Under the pieces are notes generated by a model. It was not told where the DNA came from. It was given only the letters and a program-made list of their open reading frames with translations, and searched no databases. Of a DNA stretch of 64,000 nt, positions 19,148-28,025 are shown in pieces (positions within the stretch are counted from its first letter, which is position 1; every line of letters starts with the position of its first letter). Origin of the DNA: JAHRAW01 sp965243285 (lineage in GTDB: Bacteria; Pseudomonadota; Gammaproteobacteria; Arenicellales; Poriferihabitantaceae); contig OZ251537.1 of assembly GCA_965243285.1 (NCBI GenBank), positions 1,116,001 to 1,180,000 on the forward strand, in the 5' to 3' direction. The translations under genes were made by a program, and so were the position numbers.

Positions 19148-19400
19148 GGGATTTATAGGGGATTTATATACCTGAATCTGCAGTTCGATTGGCGCTTTGA
19201 GGTCAGCGGTTGAGTTAGGAAGGTTGCGTTTGATTTTTGCTTTTGCCTTTAAATCTTCAACTCATTAGCCCAAATGAGGGACTAAGGTAAAAACCAAAAG
19301 CCAAGTCAAAAGCGAAAGCGAAATCGAAATCAAAAGCCAAATCAAACCCAACCCAACCCCAAACTCACCGTGCAGATTTAGGTATATAAATCCCATATAT
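19148..19400. mobile_element. Mosaic repeat element, copy B, with inverted ends
   Basis: The left end at 19159 (GGGATTTATATACC then TGAATCTGCA) is the inverted counterpart of the right end stopping at 19394 (TGCAGATTTAGG then TATATAAATCCC). Inside are AAAGCCAA/GTCAAA simple repeats and the shared 'tttaaatcttcaactcat' stretch, but the G-run hairpin core is absent, so it is an internally deleted copy. No transposase. It sits between accC and the DUF3426 gene, where prmA is usually found, and the DUF3426 frame begins 20 bases past its right end. Confidence 0.75.
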
Positions 19401-19414
19401 AACCCCCCAATATT

Positions 19415-20137
19415 TTGACTAAGTTCAGCGAACATCCGCGCCCCGCCGGCCGCCCCGGCGACCGCCCCGGCGACCGCCCCGCCGACCGCCCCGGCGGCCA
19501 TGTCGACGCGCGGACGGCCGTTGCGAGCGCGCCCCGCCAGCCGGATACCGCGCCGCCGCCATCGCCGCCGGCCGGCGGGCAAACCGCCATTAGCCGGCCC
19601 GGCGGCGGTAAAAAATCAAACTTCATCGCCCGTTATTTCAAATCCCGTTCGAATCCGCTGGGCAATCTAGCCTGGTTGGTCGCGGCGCTGGGGTTGGTGG
19701 TGTTGCTCGGCTGGCAGACGAAGCTGTTTGTGGTGGAAAAATACGCGCAGCATGACGGCTATCGCCCGTATCTGGCCGGCTTTTGCAAGCTCGCCGGCTG
19801 CCAGCTGCCGCCGCGCCAAGACGCCTCGCGGTGCACCCTGACGCACGCCAAAATTACCCCCCACCCGCGCCAGCCAGGGGCCCTGATGGTGACCGCCAAG
19901 CTGGTCAATGAGGCGATTTTCGCCCAGCCCTACCCTGATGTGCTGCTGACCTTGACCGACCGCGATGGCCGCGTGGTCGGCCGTCGCACCTACCCGCCGG
20001 CGGTTTATTTGTCCGCTGGGCAGCCGGCTGTGTTGGCTTCCGGCGAGCTCGGCGTGTTGCGTTTCGCCCTGGCCGGGCCGCACGAAAAAGCGGTCGGTTT
20101 CGCGGTGAGCATCGCGCCGGCGTCTGGCGGCCGCTAA
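19415..20137 (+). CDS. DUF3426 membrane protein lacking its zinc ribbon
   Basis: 240 residues from a TTG at 19415; no ATG or GTG start is available before the conserved part, so the start is uncertain. Layout: Pro/Arg/Asp-rich repeat (PGDRPGDRPADRP), one membrane helix at ~85-102 (AWLVAALGLVVLLGW), then the DUF3426 domain (FCKLAGCQLPPRQD...LTHAKITPHP...LTLTDRDGRVVGRRTYPPAVYL). Family members usually start with a CxxC zinc ribbon; none is found here. The gene start lies 20 bases past mobile element copy B, so the original N-terminus was probably lost or replaced. Position between accC and fis is conserved. Function unknown. Confidence 0.75.
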   Translation: MTKFSEHPRPAGRPGDRPGDRPADRPGGHVDARTAVASAPRQPDTAPPPSPPAGGQTAISRPGGGKKSNFIARYFKSRSNPLGNLAWLVAALGLVVLLGWQTKLFVVEKYAQHDGYRPYLAGFCKLAGCQLPPRQDASRCTLTHAKITPHPRQPGALMVTAKLVNEAIFAQPYPDVLLTLTDRDGRVVGRRTYPPAVYLSAGQPAVLASGELGVLRFALAGPHEKAVGFAVSIAPASGGR

Positions 20138-20232
20138 AAACGGTTAAGATGCCAGTCCATGCTCGATGCTAAAATCCGCCCTCGCGCCCGCCGCAGCGCT
20201 TCAAATCCACCCCCTCACATCAATAGGCAGCC

Positions 20233-20478
20233 ATGAAAAAGACGCAAAATGGAGAGTTGCGCCAGTGCGTGGAGAATTCGGTCACCCAGTATTTCAAGGA
20301 TTTGAACGGCGAGGAGCCGCGCGCGGTTTATCAAATGGTGCTAAACGAAATTGAAAAACCGTTGCTCGAAGTGGTGATGAAATACGCCGATAAAAACCAG
20401 AGCAAAGCCGCCAAGGCGCTCGGCATCAACCGCAGCACGCTACGCAAAAAACTCGAGCAGCATGATTTAACCGAGTGA
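20233..20478 (+). CDS. fis: DNA-binding protein Fis
   Basis: 81 residues, slightly short of the E. coli length (98) as in many non-enteric gammas. The C-terminal helix-turn-helix NQSKAAKALGINRSTLRKKL is intact, preceded by the dimerisation helix PLLEVVMKYADK. Nucleoid-associated regulator and Fis-dependent recombination/transcription factor. It lies between the DUF3426 gene and purH, the conserved order. Confidence 0.95.
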   Translation: MKKTQNGELRQCVENSVTQYFKDLNGEEPRAVYQMVLNEIEKPLLEVVMKYADKNQSKAAKALGINRSTLRKKLEQHDLTE

Positions 20479-20641
20479 GCGCGCTCCAGCAATCACTCGG
20501 CCGGCGACGCTTGCGTCAACATGGGTTGAAATCGCCCGATTCCGTTTCGCCGCGCGCTGCCGCCTCGCGGCCCTCGTTATACGCCCGATTCCGAGCGCCC
20601 CCAGCCGCCATGCCGGCTTCGCTGATGACACACCCCGGCCG

Positions 20642-22330
20642 ATGAACGCTGCGCCGGTGGCCACGGCCCTGGTCAGCGTCGCCGACAAGCGCGGCATGGT
20701 GGAGTTTTGCCGGGGGTTGGCGGCCCTCGGCATTCGCATTTTGTCCACCGGCGGCAGCGCCAGGCAGTTGCGCGAGCATGATATCGAGGTCGCCGAAGTG
20801 GCGCAGCACACCGGGTTTCCGGAAATCATGGCCGGTCGGGTGAAAACCATGCACCCGAAAATCCACGCCGGCATCCTGGGTCGGCGCGGCACAGACGATG
20901 CGGTCATGGCAGCCCATGGCATCGCGCCCATCGGTTTGGTGGTGGTGAACCTCTATCCCTTCGAGGCCGTCATCGCCCGCCCCGATTGCACTTTCGAGCA
21001 AGCCATCGAGAATATCGACATCGGCGGCTCGGCCATGCTGCGCGCCGCCGCCAAAAACCATCGCGATGTCACCGTGGTGGTGGATGGCGGCGACTATGGC
21101 GCGGTGCTGGCGCAATTGCAGCGCCAACAATGCCGCGTGACGGCCGCCATGCGCTTTGATTTGGCGGTCAAGGCGTTCGCGCACAGCGCCGGTTATGACG
21201 GCGCCATCGCCGACTATCTCGGCGCTTCGGCGGGTGATTTTGGGGTCGATTCGAGTATCGATTCGAACGCCGATTCGGATGCCGATTCGAATGTGGATGC
21301 GAGCGCTCGATTGGGCGTCGCGTCGCGCGGCGTACCAAATATCGATTCGAACGCCGATTCGAACGCCGATGCAAGCGTCGAGGCCGCCTTGCCGCGCACC
21401 TTGCATCTACATTTCCGCAAAAAACAGGACTTGCGATACGGCGAAAACCCGCATCAGCGCGCCGCTTTTTACACCGAGGGCGGCGGCATGGGCGCGGCGC
21501 GTCAATTGCAGGGCAAGGAATTGTCATACAACAATATCGCCGACGCTGACGCGGCGTATGCCTGCGTGGCGCAATTCACCGACCACTGCGCCTGCGTCAT
21601 CGTCAAGCACGCCAATCCATGCGGAGCGGCGCTGGCCGAGGCCCAAGAATCGGCCTATCGACGCGCCTATGCCACCGATGCGGAATCGGCTTTCGGCGGC
21701 ATCATCGCCTTCAATCAGCCGCTAGAATCGGCCGCCGCCGCGGCCATCATCGAGCAGCAATTCGCCGAGGTGATCATCGCCCCGGCGGTCGCATCGGCGG
21801 CCCGCCGGGCGCTCGCCGCCAAACCGAATATCCGCCTCCTTGAGTGCGCATTGCCCAATGCCGGCGGCGCGGCGCTGGACTACAAACGAGTCAGCGGCGG
21901 CATGTTGGCGCAGTCGCCAGACCACGCGCTGGTGGGCGCGCTCGAGGTGGTCACCGCCCGCGCTCCGCATGCAAAGCAGATGGAGGATTTGCTGTTCGCC
22001 TGGAAAATCGCCAAATTTGTCAAGTCCAACGCCATCGTGTACGCCGCCCGCCAAGCCACCATCGGCATCGGCGCTGGGCAGATGAGCCGCATCAATGCGG
22101 CCCGCATCGCCGCCATCAAGGCCGACCACGCCGGCTTGGAGGTGCGCGGCGCGGCGCTGGCATCGGACGCGTTTTTCCCATTCCGCGATGCCATAGACAG
22201 CGCCGCCGAAGCCGGCATCGCCGCCATCATCCAGCCCGGCGGCGCGCTACGCGACGGCGCGGTAATCGCCGCCGCCGATGCGCACGACATCGCCATGGTG
22301 TTCACCGCCATGCGGCATTTTCGGCACTAA
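20642..22330 (+). CDS. purH: Bifunctional AICAR formyltransferase / IMP cyclohydrolase
   Basis: 562 residues from ATG 20642. The N-terminal MGS-like cyclohydrolase domain (SVADKRGMVEF, STGGSARQLRE, GGRVKTMHPKIHAG-type RVKTMHPKIHAGIL, NLYPFE) is followed from ~residue 255 by the AICAR transformylase domain (LRYGENPHQRAAFY, KHANPCGAA, AFGGIIAFNQPL, KSNAIVY). It performs the last two steps of IMP synthesis. Odd: about 50 residues of Asp/Ser/Asn/Ala repeat (residues ~198-250) are inserted exactly at the junction of the two catalytic domains, making the protein about 30 residues longer than usual. All catalytic blocks are intact. Confidence 0.96.
   Translation: MNAAPVATALVSVADKRGMVEFCRGLAALGIRILSTGGSARQLREHDIEVAEVAQHTGFPEIMAGRVKTMHPKIHAGILGRRGTDDAVMAAHGIAPIGLVVVNLYPFEAVIARPDCTFEQAIENIDIGGSAMLRAAAKNHRDVTVVVDGGDYGAVLAQLQRQQCRVTAAMRFDLAVKAFAHSAGYDGAIADYLGASAGDFGVDSSIDSNADSDADSNVDASARLGVASRGVPNIDSNADSNADASVEAALPRTLHLHFRKKQDLRYGENPHQRAAFYTEGGGMGAARQLQGKELSYNNIADADAAYACVAQFTDHCACVIVKHANPCGAALAEAQESAYRRAYATDAESAFGGIIAFNQPLESAAAAAIIEQQFAEVIIAPAVASAARRALAAKPNIRLLECALPNAGGAALDYKRVSGGMLAQSPDHALVGALEVVTARAPHAKQMEDLLFAWKIAKFVKSNAIVYAARQATIGIGAGQMSRINAARIAAIKADHAGLEVRGAALASDAFFPFRDAIDSAAEAGIAAIIQPGGALRDGAVIAAADAHDIAMVFTAMRHFRH
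21236..21392 (+). repeat. GATTCG-based in-frame repeat in the purH linker
   Basis: Repeats of GATTCGAACGCC and relatives encode D-S-N-A-D-S type sequence between the two PurH domains. The same GATTC core expands in the S9 peptidase gene, the one-carbon genes and subtilase intergenic gaps. Confidence 0.88.
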
Positions 22331-22396
22331 AATGCAGCGCTGAAAATCCACAAAAATAACATCCGCAAAAATTAAGAATATGACCATTTAAATTAA

Positions 22397-22748
22397 GGGA
22401 TTTATATATCTAAATCTGCACGGTGGGTTTGGTGTTGGCTTTTGATTTTTGGTTTTTACATAGTCCCTCATTTGGGCTAATGAGTTGAAGATTTAAAGAC
22501 AAAAGCAAAAAGACCAACATCAACAGCCCCCCACCAAATCAGGCGATAGAGCCGCCTGATTTGACTCCCCCCAGATGAAGCTAAGGTGGAGTAAAACGTT
22601 AAAAGCCAAAGCCAAAAGCCAACATCAACATCAAAAGCAAAAAGCGAAAAGTCAAAAGCCAAAGCAAAAATCAAACGCAGCCTCCCTAATTCAGCCGATG
22701 ACCTCAAAAAAACGCCAATCGAACTGCAGATTTAGGACTATAAATCCC
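22397..22748. mobile_element. Mosaic repeat element, copy C, complete with inverted ends
   Basis: About 352 bp. Left end 22397 (GGGATTTATATATC, TAAATCTGCA) and right end 22748 (TGCAGATTTAGG, ACTATAAATCCC) are inverted copies of about 24 bp with few mismatches. Inside, from about 22528, is the CCCCCC-flanked hairpin (CAAATCAGGCG arm, loop ATAGAGC, CGCCTGATTTG arm), then AAAGCCAA filler. Both flanks show TAA next to the element (ATTAA before, TAAATTAA after), a possible 3-bp target duplication. No coding capacity. Confidence 0.8.
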
Positions 22749-22769
22749 TAAATTAAATATATCGATTGA

Positions 22770-23303
22770 ATGATGAAGGGGTTAATTAAATTGACATCGA
22801 TCCGGCCATCGATTGCGTCGCCACGCGTCGCGTTGGCCTGCGCCGTGGTGGCGTGGCTGTTCAGCGGCGCCGGGTGGGCCGATTGCAGCCCGACTAACGC
22901 CGGCATGGCGCGGATGGAAAGCGCGCGCATCGTGTTGCTGGGCGAAGGGCGGCGCATCGCGCAAGTGGCGTTGATCGCCGATGACGATAATGAGCGCGCC
23001 AGCGGCTATCAGCATATCTGCCCGGCGGTGGTCGCGCGCACTGCCATGTTGTTTCGCTACCCGAAGGCGATAGCCGGTCAATTCCACATGCGTAATGTCT
23101 ATGCGGCGCTGGATATTGGGTTTTTTGACGCCCGCGGCATCCTTATTCAGGTGCTGGAAATGCAGCCCTATGCGGCCGGCGAGGACACTTTGTACGGCCC
23201 GATGCAAAAATTTCAATACGCGTTGGAAGCGCGGCGCGGGTTTTTCGCCGAAAAGGGGTTGGCGGCCGGGGTGGCGCGGCTGGCGCTGGACACTTTGCCG
23301 TGA
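22770..23303 (+). CDS. DUF192 (UPF0127) exported protein
   Basis: 177 residues. An N-terminal hydrophobic stretch (VALACAVVAWLFSGAGWA) looks like a signal peptide ending near residue 38. The DUF192 core follows: TAMLFRYPKAIAGQFHMRNVY, ALDIGFFDARG, AGEDTLYGP, FQYALEARRGFFAEKGL. The family is small and periplasmic or extracellular with unknown function. It overlaps the next gene by one base (TGATG), suggesting co-translation with the S9 peptidase. Two ATG codons in tandem lie at the start, shortly past mobile element C. Confidence 0.85.
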   Translation: MMKGLIKLTSIRPSIASPRVALACAVVAWLFSGAGWADCSPTNAGMARMESARIVLLGEGRRIAQVALIADDDNERASGYQHICPAVVARTAMLFRYPKAIAGQFHMRNVYAALDIGFFDARGILIQVLEMQPYAAGEDTLYGPMQKFQYALEARRGFFAEKGLAAGVARLALDTLP

Positions 23304-25771
23304 TGGCGGCGGCAGATTCGCCGGGCGCGGTGGAAATGCCGTATGGGCTGTGGCCAAGCCCGATGCGGCTGCAGGATTTGCTGTCGCAGCCGGCGCCGCC
23401 GATGTATCCGTTTCGCCATCGCGGACGGCTGCACTGGCTGCAGGCGCAGGCAAAACAAGGCGGGCGCATGGCGCTGATGCGGCAATGCGGCGATGGCGTC
23501 GAATGCCTGACGCCGACGGACTTCGACCTACGCAGCGCGGTGCACGAATACGGCGGGCGGTGCTTCTGCCGGCTCGGCGATGACATCATTTTCAATAATT
23601 TCAGCGATGGGCGGCTGTATCGCCTTGCGCTGACCGCGGCCGCGCAACCGCGCCCGATAACCGCGCCGGCGCAGTCGATAGGTTTTGCCGACCTGGCGCC
23701 GGCGCCGCGCCTCGAGGCCGTCATCGCGGTGCAAGAAAGCGCCGGCGCCGCGCCGCGCGATAGCGTGGTGCGCGTAGACCTATCGGGCGCTGGGCAATGC
23801 GGCGCCGCGCAGCCGGTGGTGTTGCTCGCCGGCAGTGATTTTTACGCCGCCCCGGCGTTGTGCGCCGACCAATCCCGCCTCGCCTGGCTGGAATGGGATA
23901 ACCCGTTTATGCCGTGGGATCAAAGCCGCTTGGCGCTCGCCGAGGTGACCGCCGCCGGCGGCCTTCGCGGCCGCCGGATGCTGGTGGATGAAGCCGAGCG
24001 CAGCGTCTGCCAGATTGGTTTTTTGGAGGACAACAGCCTGCTGTATGTCAGCGATGGCGGCGGCGCCGATTTTTGGAATTTTTTTCGCTGGCGGGACGGT
24101 GAAACCCAACAACTCACCGCCGACCGCCATGAATACGGCGAGGCGCATTGGCTGTTCGGCCAGCGCCGCTGGCAAGCCGTCGGGGTCGCCGTGGCCGGTA
24201 AAAAACATGCCTCGACGGCCGGCTGGGAAGCCAAAATTATCGCCGTGGCCAGCGCTCATGAGGGCGATAAATTGTGCGAAATCAGCCTTCCCACCGGCCG
24301 CAGCCGGGTGTTGGAATCTGGTTTCGCGGCGTGTTGCCATTTGCATGCCGTCGATGATGTCGATGGCGTGGGGGTCGCCGCCGGCGCCGAATTTGCCGCT
24401 GAATCCGGCGAATCCACCACCGAATCCGATGAATCCGCCGCCATCGAATCCGCCGGCGCCGAATTTGCCGCCATCGAATCCGCCGAATCCGGTGAATCCG
24501 CCGCTGAATCTACCGAATCCGCCGAATCCGGTGAATCCGCCGAATCCGGCGAATCTGCCACCGAATCCGATGAATCCGCCGAATCCGGCGAATCCGCCAA
24601 ATCCGCCGCCATCGAATCTGCCGAAATCGATGAATCTGCCGCTGAATCTAGCGCGGACGCCGCATCCACCGGTAAATTTGTCGCTGAATCTGCCGCTGGC
24701 GTTGAATCCACCGTTGAATCCGCCGCTGAATCCGTAGCCAGCGCTGAATCCGCCACCGAGGTGTTGTTAGTCGCCCATCACGCCGACCGTGGCGCCGACA
24801 TTCGCGCCCTGTATGTCGCCACCGCCGGCATCGATAATGCCGCCCAGTCGCGGTCAGCCGCTCATCACCCCGCCCGCACCGCCGCCACCGCCGCCCGTCA
24901 CGCCCCGCCTGTCGCCGCCCCCCGTCCAGTGCGCCCCACCGCCCCGGCGCACGACCACAGCCGGCCGCAGCCGCTCACCTACCCGACGCGCGACGGCGCC
25001 TGCGCCTATGCCTATTTTTACGCCCCTTGCAACCGTCGCTACATCGGCCCCAAGGACGCCAAGCCGCCGTTGCTGGTGGTGGTGCACGGCGGCCCGACCA
25101 GCCGGGCGACGCCGCAGTGGCATCCGCTGAAGCAATTTTTCGCCTCCCAGGGGTACGCGGTGTTGGACCTCAACCATCGCGGCAGCATCGGCTACGGCCG
25201 CGCCTATCGGCAGCGCTTGCTCGGGCAGTGGGGCGAGTTGGACGCCGATGACATCGCCGATGGCGTGCAGTACGCGTTGGCGCAAAATTTGGCGGATGCG
25301 AAGCGGGTTTTCATCCGCGGCGGCAGCGCTGGCGGCTATGCGGTGCTGCGGGCGCTGACGCGTTTTCCGGCCATGTTCAGCGGCGGCGCCTGCTACTACG
25401 GCATCGGCAATCTGCTCACTTTGGCGCGCCTCACGCATCGCTTCGAGGGCTGCTACACCGACCGCTTGCTGGGCGAAACTTTCGACCCCGAGCGCTCCGC
25501 CTTAGCCAGCAGCCGCTTCGTGCAGCGCTCGCCGAGTTTCCATCTGCAGCGCCTGGCATGCCCGCTGATTCTATTTCAAGGGTTGGAAGACCGCGTCGTA
25601 CCGCCGGCGGTGTCGCGCGAGGTGGCCGCCGCCCTGGCCAAAAACGACCTCGATTATGAATATATCGAATATGAAAACGAAGGCCACGGCTTCCGCCGCT
25701 TGCCGACGCTGGTAGATTCCCTGCAACGCGAAGCGGCCTTTTACGCCCGCATCATCCGCGCCGGCAGTTAG
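23303..25771 (+). CDS. Prolyl-oligopeptidase family (S9) peptidase
   Basis: 822 residues from ATG 23303; a GTG immediately before is also possible. A beta-propeller-like N-terminal half (e.g. DADFWNFFRWRDG-type GGADFWNFFRWRDGE) precedes an alpha/beta hydrolase domain: VVVHGGPTSRATPQW, LDLNHRGSIGYGRAYR, nucleophile Ser in RGGSAGGY (residue ~672), Asp in GLEDRVVPP and His in ENEGHGF. The order matches S9C-type acyl-aminoacyl/dipeptidyl peptidases. No signal peptide is visible. Odd: about 125 residues of E-S-A/G-E-S repeats (bases ~24385-24765) are inserted between propeller and hydrolase domains. Co-translated with DUF192. Confidence 0.9.
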   Translation: MAAADSPGAVEMPYGLWPSPMRLQDLLSQPAPPMYPFRHRGRLHWLQAQAKQGGRMALMRQCGDGVECLTPTDFDLRSAVHEYGGRCFCRLGDDIIFNNFSDGRLYRLALTAAAQPRPITAPAQSIGFADLAPAPRLEAVIAVQESAGAAPRDSVVRVDLSGAGQCGAAQPVVLLAGSDFYAAPALCADQSRLAWLEWDNPFMPWDQSRLALAEVTAAGGLRGRRMLVDEAERSVCQIGFLEDNSLLYVSDGGGADFWNFFRWRDGETQQLTADRHEYGEAHWLFGQRRWQAVGVAVAGKKHASTAGWEAKIIAVASAHEGDKLCEISLPTGRSRVLESGFAACCHLHAVDDVDGVGVAAGAEFAAESGESTTESDESAAIESAGAEFAAIESAESGESAAESTESAESGESAESGESATESDESAESGESAKSAAIESAEIDESAAESSADAASTGKFVAESAAGVESTVESAAESVASAESATEVLLVAHHADRGADIRALYVATAGIDNAAQSRSAAHHPARTAATAARHAPPVAAPRPVRPTAPAHDHSRPQPLTYPTRDGACAYAYFYAPCNRRYIGPKDAKPPLLVVVHGGPTSRATPQWHPLKQFFASQGYAVLDLNHRGSIGYGRAYRQRLLGQWGELDADDIADGVQYALAQNLADAKRVFIRGGSAGGYAVLRALTRFPAMFSGGACYYGIGNLLTLARLTHRFEGCYTDRLLGETFDPERSALASSRFVQRSPSFHLQRLACPLILFQGLEDRVVPPAVSREVAAALAKNDLDYEYIEYENEGHGFRRLPTLVDSLQREAAFYARIIRAGS
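24385..24765 (+). repeat. GAATCCGCC-based in-frame repeat in the S9 peptidase gene
   Basis: Dozens of GAATCCG(C/G)(C/T) units give an E-S-A/G-E-S chain with no sequence similarity to the enzyme family. It lies between the propeller and hydrolase domains; the antisense frame is also open and reads as Ser/Asp/Ala, a shadow rather than a gene. Confidence 0.9.
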
Positions 25772-25948
25772 CCGCCACGGCGCTAAAAACGGCGCCAAAA
25801 TTGGCATGATGGCGCAGCCGGGAGTAGCGCTGTATGCATCATCGGCGTCGAAAACCAGCGTCGCGTCGATAAACGCGCCAAAATTTGCGCGCCACTTGCC
25901 ACCCAGCCGCTAATGTTTCCGCCGCCGCGCTGCTCCTTGAGTCTCGCC

Positions 25949-26602
25949 ATGCCCTTTTCTCGCGCCCCCGATAAAAACCTGACCATCGCTTTCGCCGGCG
26001 TGTTGCAGTCGGCCATGTTGGTGCGGCAGTTGGCGCGCACCGCGCATTACGACAGCGATGCGTTGCATCAATCCACTTATAGTTTATTGCGGCTGCGCGC
26101 CGCTTCCGCGGCGGAAGTTTTCGGCTCGGGGCGCGGCGTGCGCATGGGGTTGGACGGCGTGCTCAAGTTCTTTGGCGGTGGCGGCGCCGCCGGCGCGCCG
26201 GCGCGCGAGGTTTTTCACTACGCCTTAGGGTTGCATCATATGAGCGCCAAACTGCGACAAAACCGCGCCAGCCAAAAAATTATCGAGGACGGTTTGGACG
26301 CGCTCAGCGCGCGTTTTATCGAGCATTACCTGAGCCAAGAGCATGACCGCGCGTTGCAAGCCGAGTTGGCGGCGCTCTATGTCAGCAGCATGAGCGCCAT
26401 GGCGCCGCGCATCATGGTGCGCGGCAGCCAAGCGCAGTTGGAAAACCCGCTGACCATAAACCGCGTGCGCACCGCCTTGTTCGCCGGCATCCGCGCCGCT
26501 TGGCTATGGCGTCAACTCGGCGGGCGGCGCTGGCACTTGCTCTTGCACCGCCAAGATTACCGGCGGCGCGCGCAAAGTTTGCTGGGCGGCGTGAAAGCCT
26601 AA
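25949..26602 (+). CDS. hflD: HflD (DUF489) homologue
   Basis: 217 residues from ATG 25949 (MPFSRAPDKNLTIAFAGVLQ). Helical membrane-associated family; conserved parts seen are AGVLQSAMLVRQLAR, YALGLHHMSAKLRQN, YVSSMSAMAPRIMVRGS, LENPLTINRVRTALFAGIRAAWLWRQLGG-RW. In E. coli HflD binds phage lambda CII and lies between mnmA and purB; neither neighbour is present here, so the locus has been rearranged. Its role outside phage biology is unknown. Confidence 0.88.
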   Translation: MPFSRAPDKNLTIAFAGVLQSAMLVRQLARTAHYDSDALHQSTYSLLRLRAASAAEVFGSGRGVRMGLDGVLKFFGGGGAAGAPAREVFHYALGLHHMSAKLRQNRASQKIIEDGLDALSARFIEHYLSQEHDRALQAELAALYVSSMSAMAPRIMVRGSQAQLENPLTINRVRTALFAGIRAAWLWRQLGGRRWHLLLHRQDYRRRAQSLLGGVKA

Positions 26603-26635
26603 ATTTGCCGACCATAAAACTGGCCGGATTTATCG

Positions 26636-26706
26636 GGGATTTATATACCTAAAGCCGCATTATTCGGGCGCTATTTGGCGGCTAACCGCGCCTCTCTAGG
26701 TATATC
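26636..26706. repeat. Solo element end / remnant
   Basis: GGGATTTATATACC plus TAAAG at 26637 matches the left end of the mosaic elements, and 'ctaggtatatcaatc' near 26695 resembles a degenerate inverted end about 60 bp away. Probably a deletion remnant. The rest of 26603-26869 shows no gene. Confidence 0.5.
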
Positions 26707-26869
26707 AATCGCGCCTATCGGCTCAGACGGCAGGTACATCTGGGGGGTGTCGGCGGCGGGAGCGAACAGATGGAAACCACGGCGATTTATTGGTGAAGCA
26801 GCGCCAAAGCAGCGCCATATTTAATCCGGCAAAGCCCAATTCGCACAATCACATATAAAACTCAGCCGC

Positions 26870-27529
26870 TTAAAAATCATAGGCGAGCAGTAGGTGGGCG
26901 CGGCGATTTAGGCGGTGGCGGGGCCGGCGGTAGGCGCTCCAGGCGGTGAGCGTCGGGCAATAATAGGCGCGGTCAAAGTCGTCGCGGCAGGGTTTTTCCG
27001 ATATATCGCCGCCTAACCAGCCGCCGGCGCCGAGGGCAATGGTGAGGTTTTCGGCCGCTTGGAAGGCGCGGGTGTAGCCGATGAATAGGGCCGGGTCGAT
27101 GTGGATTTTGGCCGCGGAATAGCCGCTGTCGACGCCTACGGATATGATTTCGCCGGCGCGGCGACCGGCGTAATGCAGCATTAAATTGGCGCGCATGGCG
27201 CTCGGGCGGTAGAAGCGCGATACATCGTACGGCGTGGTTTCGTTGTAGGAATAAACTATCTCGGGGCGGCTCATCAGGCGCGTGCCGTCGGCTAAATAGA
27301 TGTCGTCAGCGGCGCCGGCGAGGCGCAAGCGGGTCAGCCATGGATGTTTTGGGGCGGCGTTTTGTTGCCTGGCAGCCACCGCGAGGCGCGCCAAATCGCC
27401 GCCGCTATCGGCCGCCCATGCCGGCGCGGGCGATAGTCCGGTGGCCAGGGCCGCTATGGCGGCCAGGCTTGCCATGACGGTGCGGGCTGCCCATGCCGTC
27501 ATGGCGAGGGATTGTCGGGACGGGTTCAC
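26870..27529 (-). CDS. Small outer-membrane-like protein, unknown
   Basis: 219 residues. Signal peptide at ~19-40 (SLAAIAALATGLSPAPAWA, likely cut before ADS). The mature part has alternating short segments, several aromatic-rich, and ends LLLAYDF; a terminal Phe and no transmembrane helices fit an outer-membrane beta barrel of modest size. Blocks such as MRANLMLHYAGRRAGEIISVG and YTRAFQAAENLTIALGAGGWLGG look like barrel strands of a transport or surface protein. No family recognised with confidence. It is transcribed towards hflD (convergent), with no operon partner. Confidence 0.65.
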   Translation of the reverse strand: MNPSRQSLAMTAWAARTVMASLAAIAALATGLSPAPAWAADSGGDLARLAVAARQQNAAPKHPWLTRLRLAGAADDIYLADGTRLMSRPEIVYSYNETTPYDVSRFYRPSAMRANLMLHYAGRRAGEIISVGVDSGYSAAKIHIDPALFIGYTRAFQAAENLTIALGAGGWLGGDISEKPCRDDFDRAYYCPTLTAWSAYRRPRHRLNRRAHLLLAYDF

Positions 27530-27589
27530 TTTGGTTTAGTCGGGGAAGTGGGCGATGTTAGAAGTGGGCGATGGTGAGCGGTATTAGGG

Positions 27590-28020
27590 CCATGGATTTA
27601 TGTCGGTATTGCATTGATTTTGCCATGAGTCGGTGCGGTTGATGGGTGTCGGGGCTTGCTGTTGGGTTTGGCTTTTGTTTTTGCTGTTGCTATTGATGTT
27701 GTTTTTGATGTTGCTGTTGCTGTTGGCTGTTGATGTTGCCGTTGGCTTTTGATGTTGCCGTTGGCTTTTGATGTTGCCGTTGGCTTTTGATGTTGCTGTT
27801 GGCTTTTGATGCTGCTTTTCGCTGTTGCTTTTCGCTTTCCTTTCTCCCCCCCAACAGACGCAAAAGAAAATGAAAAACCAAAGCAACAGCCAACAGCAAA
27901 AAAGCCACTCAAATCCGCTCAAATCGGCGATAAATTCGCCGAAATCCACCAAAATTCGTCAGAATCCAGACGAACCCGCCCAAGTTCGTCGGAATCCAGC
28001 CGAATCTGCTGACAGTTAAC
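27590..28020. repeat. Simple-sequence intergenic block
   Basis: About four 19-bp units (GATGTTGCCGTTGGCTTTT) at ~27734-27810 sit in GTTGCTGTT filler similar to that in the mosaic elements, but no hairpin core or inverted ends are seen. From ~27900 on, AAATCCGCC/GAATCCAG units like those between the subtilase genes lead to the end of the first subtilase gene. No gene found. Confidence 0.75.
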
Positions 28021-28025
28021 CGCAA

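Noticed and set aside
22397..22748. Insertion sequence with its own transposase
   Set aside because: The elements are under about 700 bp and encode nothing resembling a transposase in any frame.
24256..24756. Antisense Ser/Asp/Ala-rich frame opposite the S9 peptidase
   Set aside because: Shadow of the GAATCCG repeat; the plus frame is continuous with both peptidase domains.
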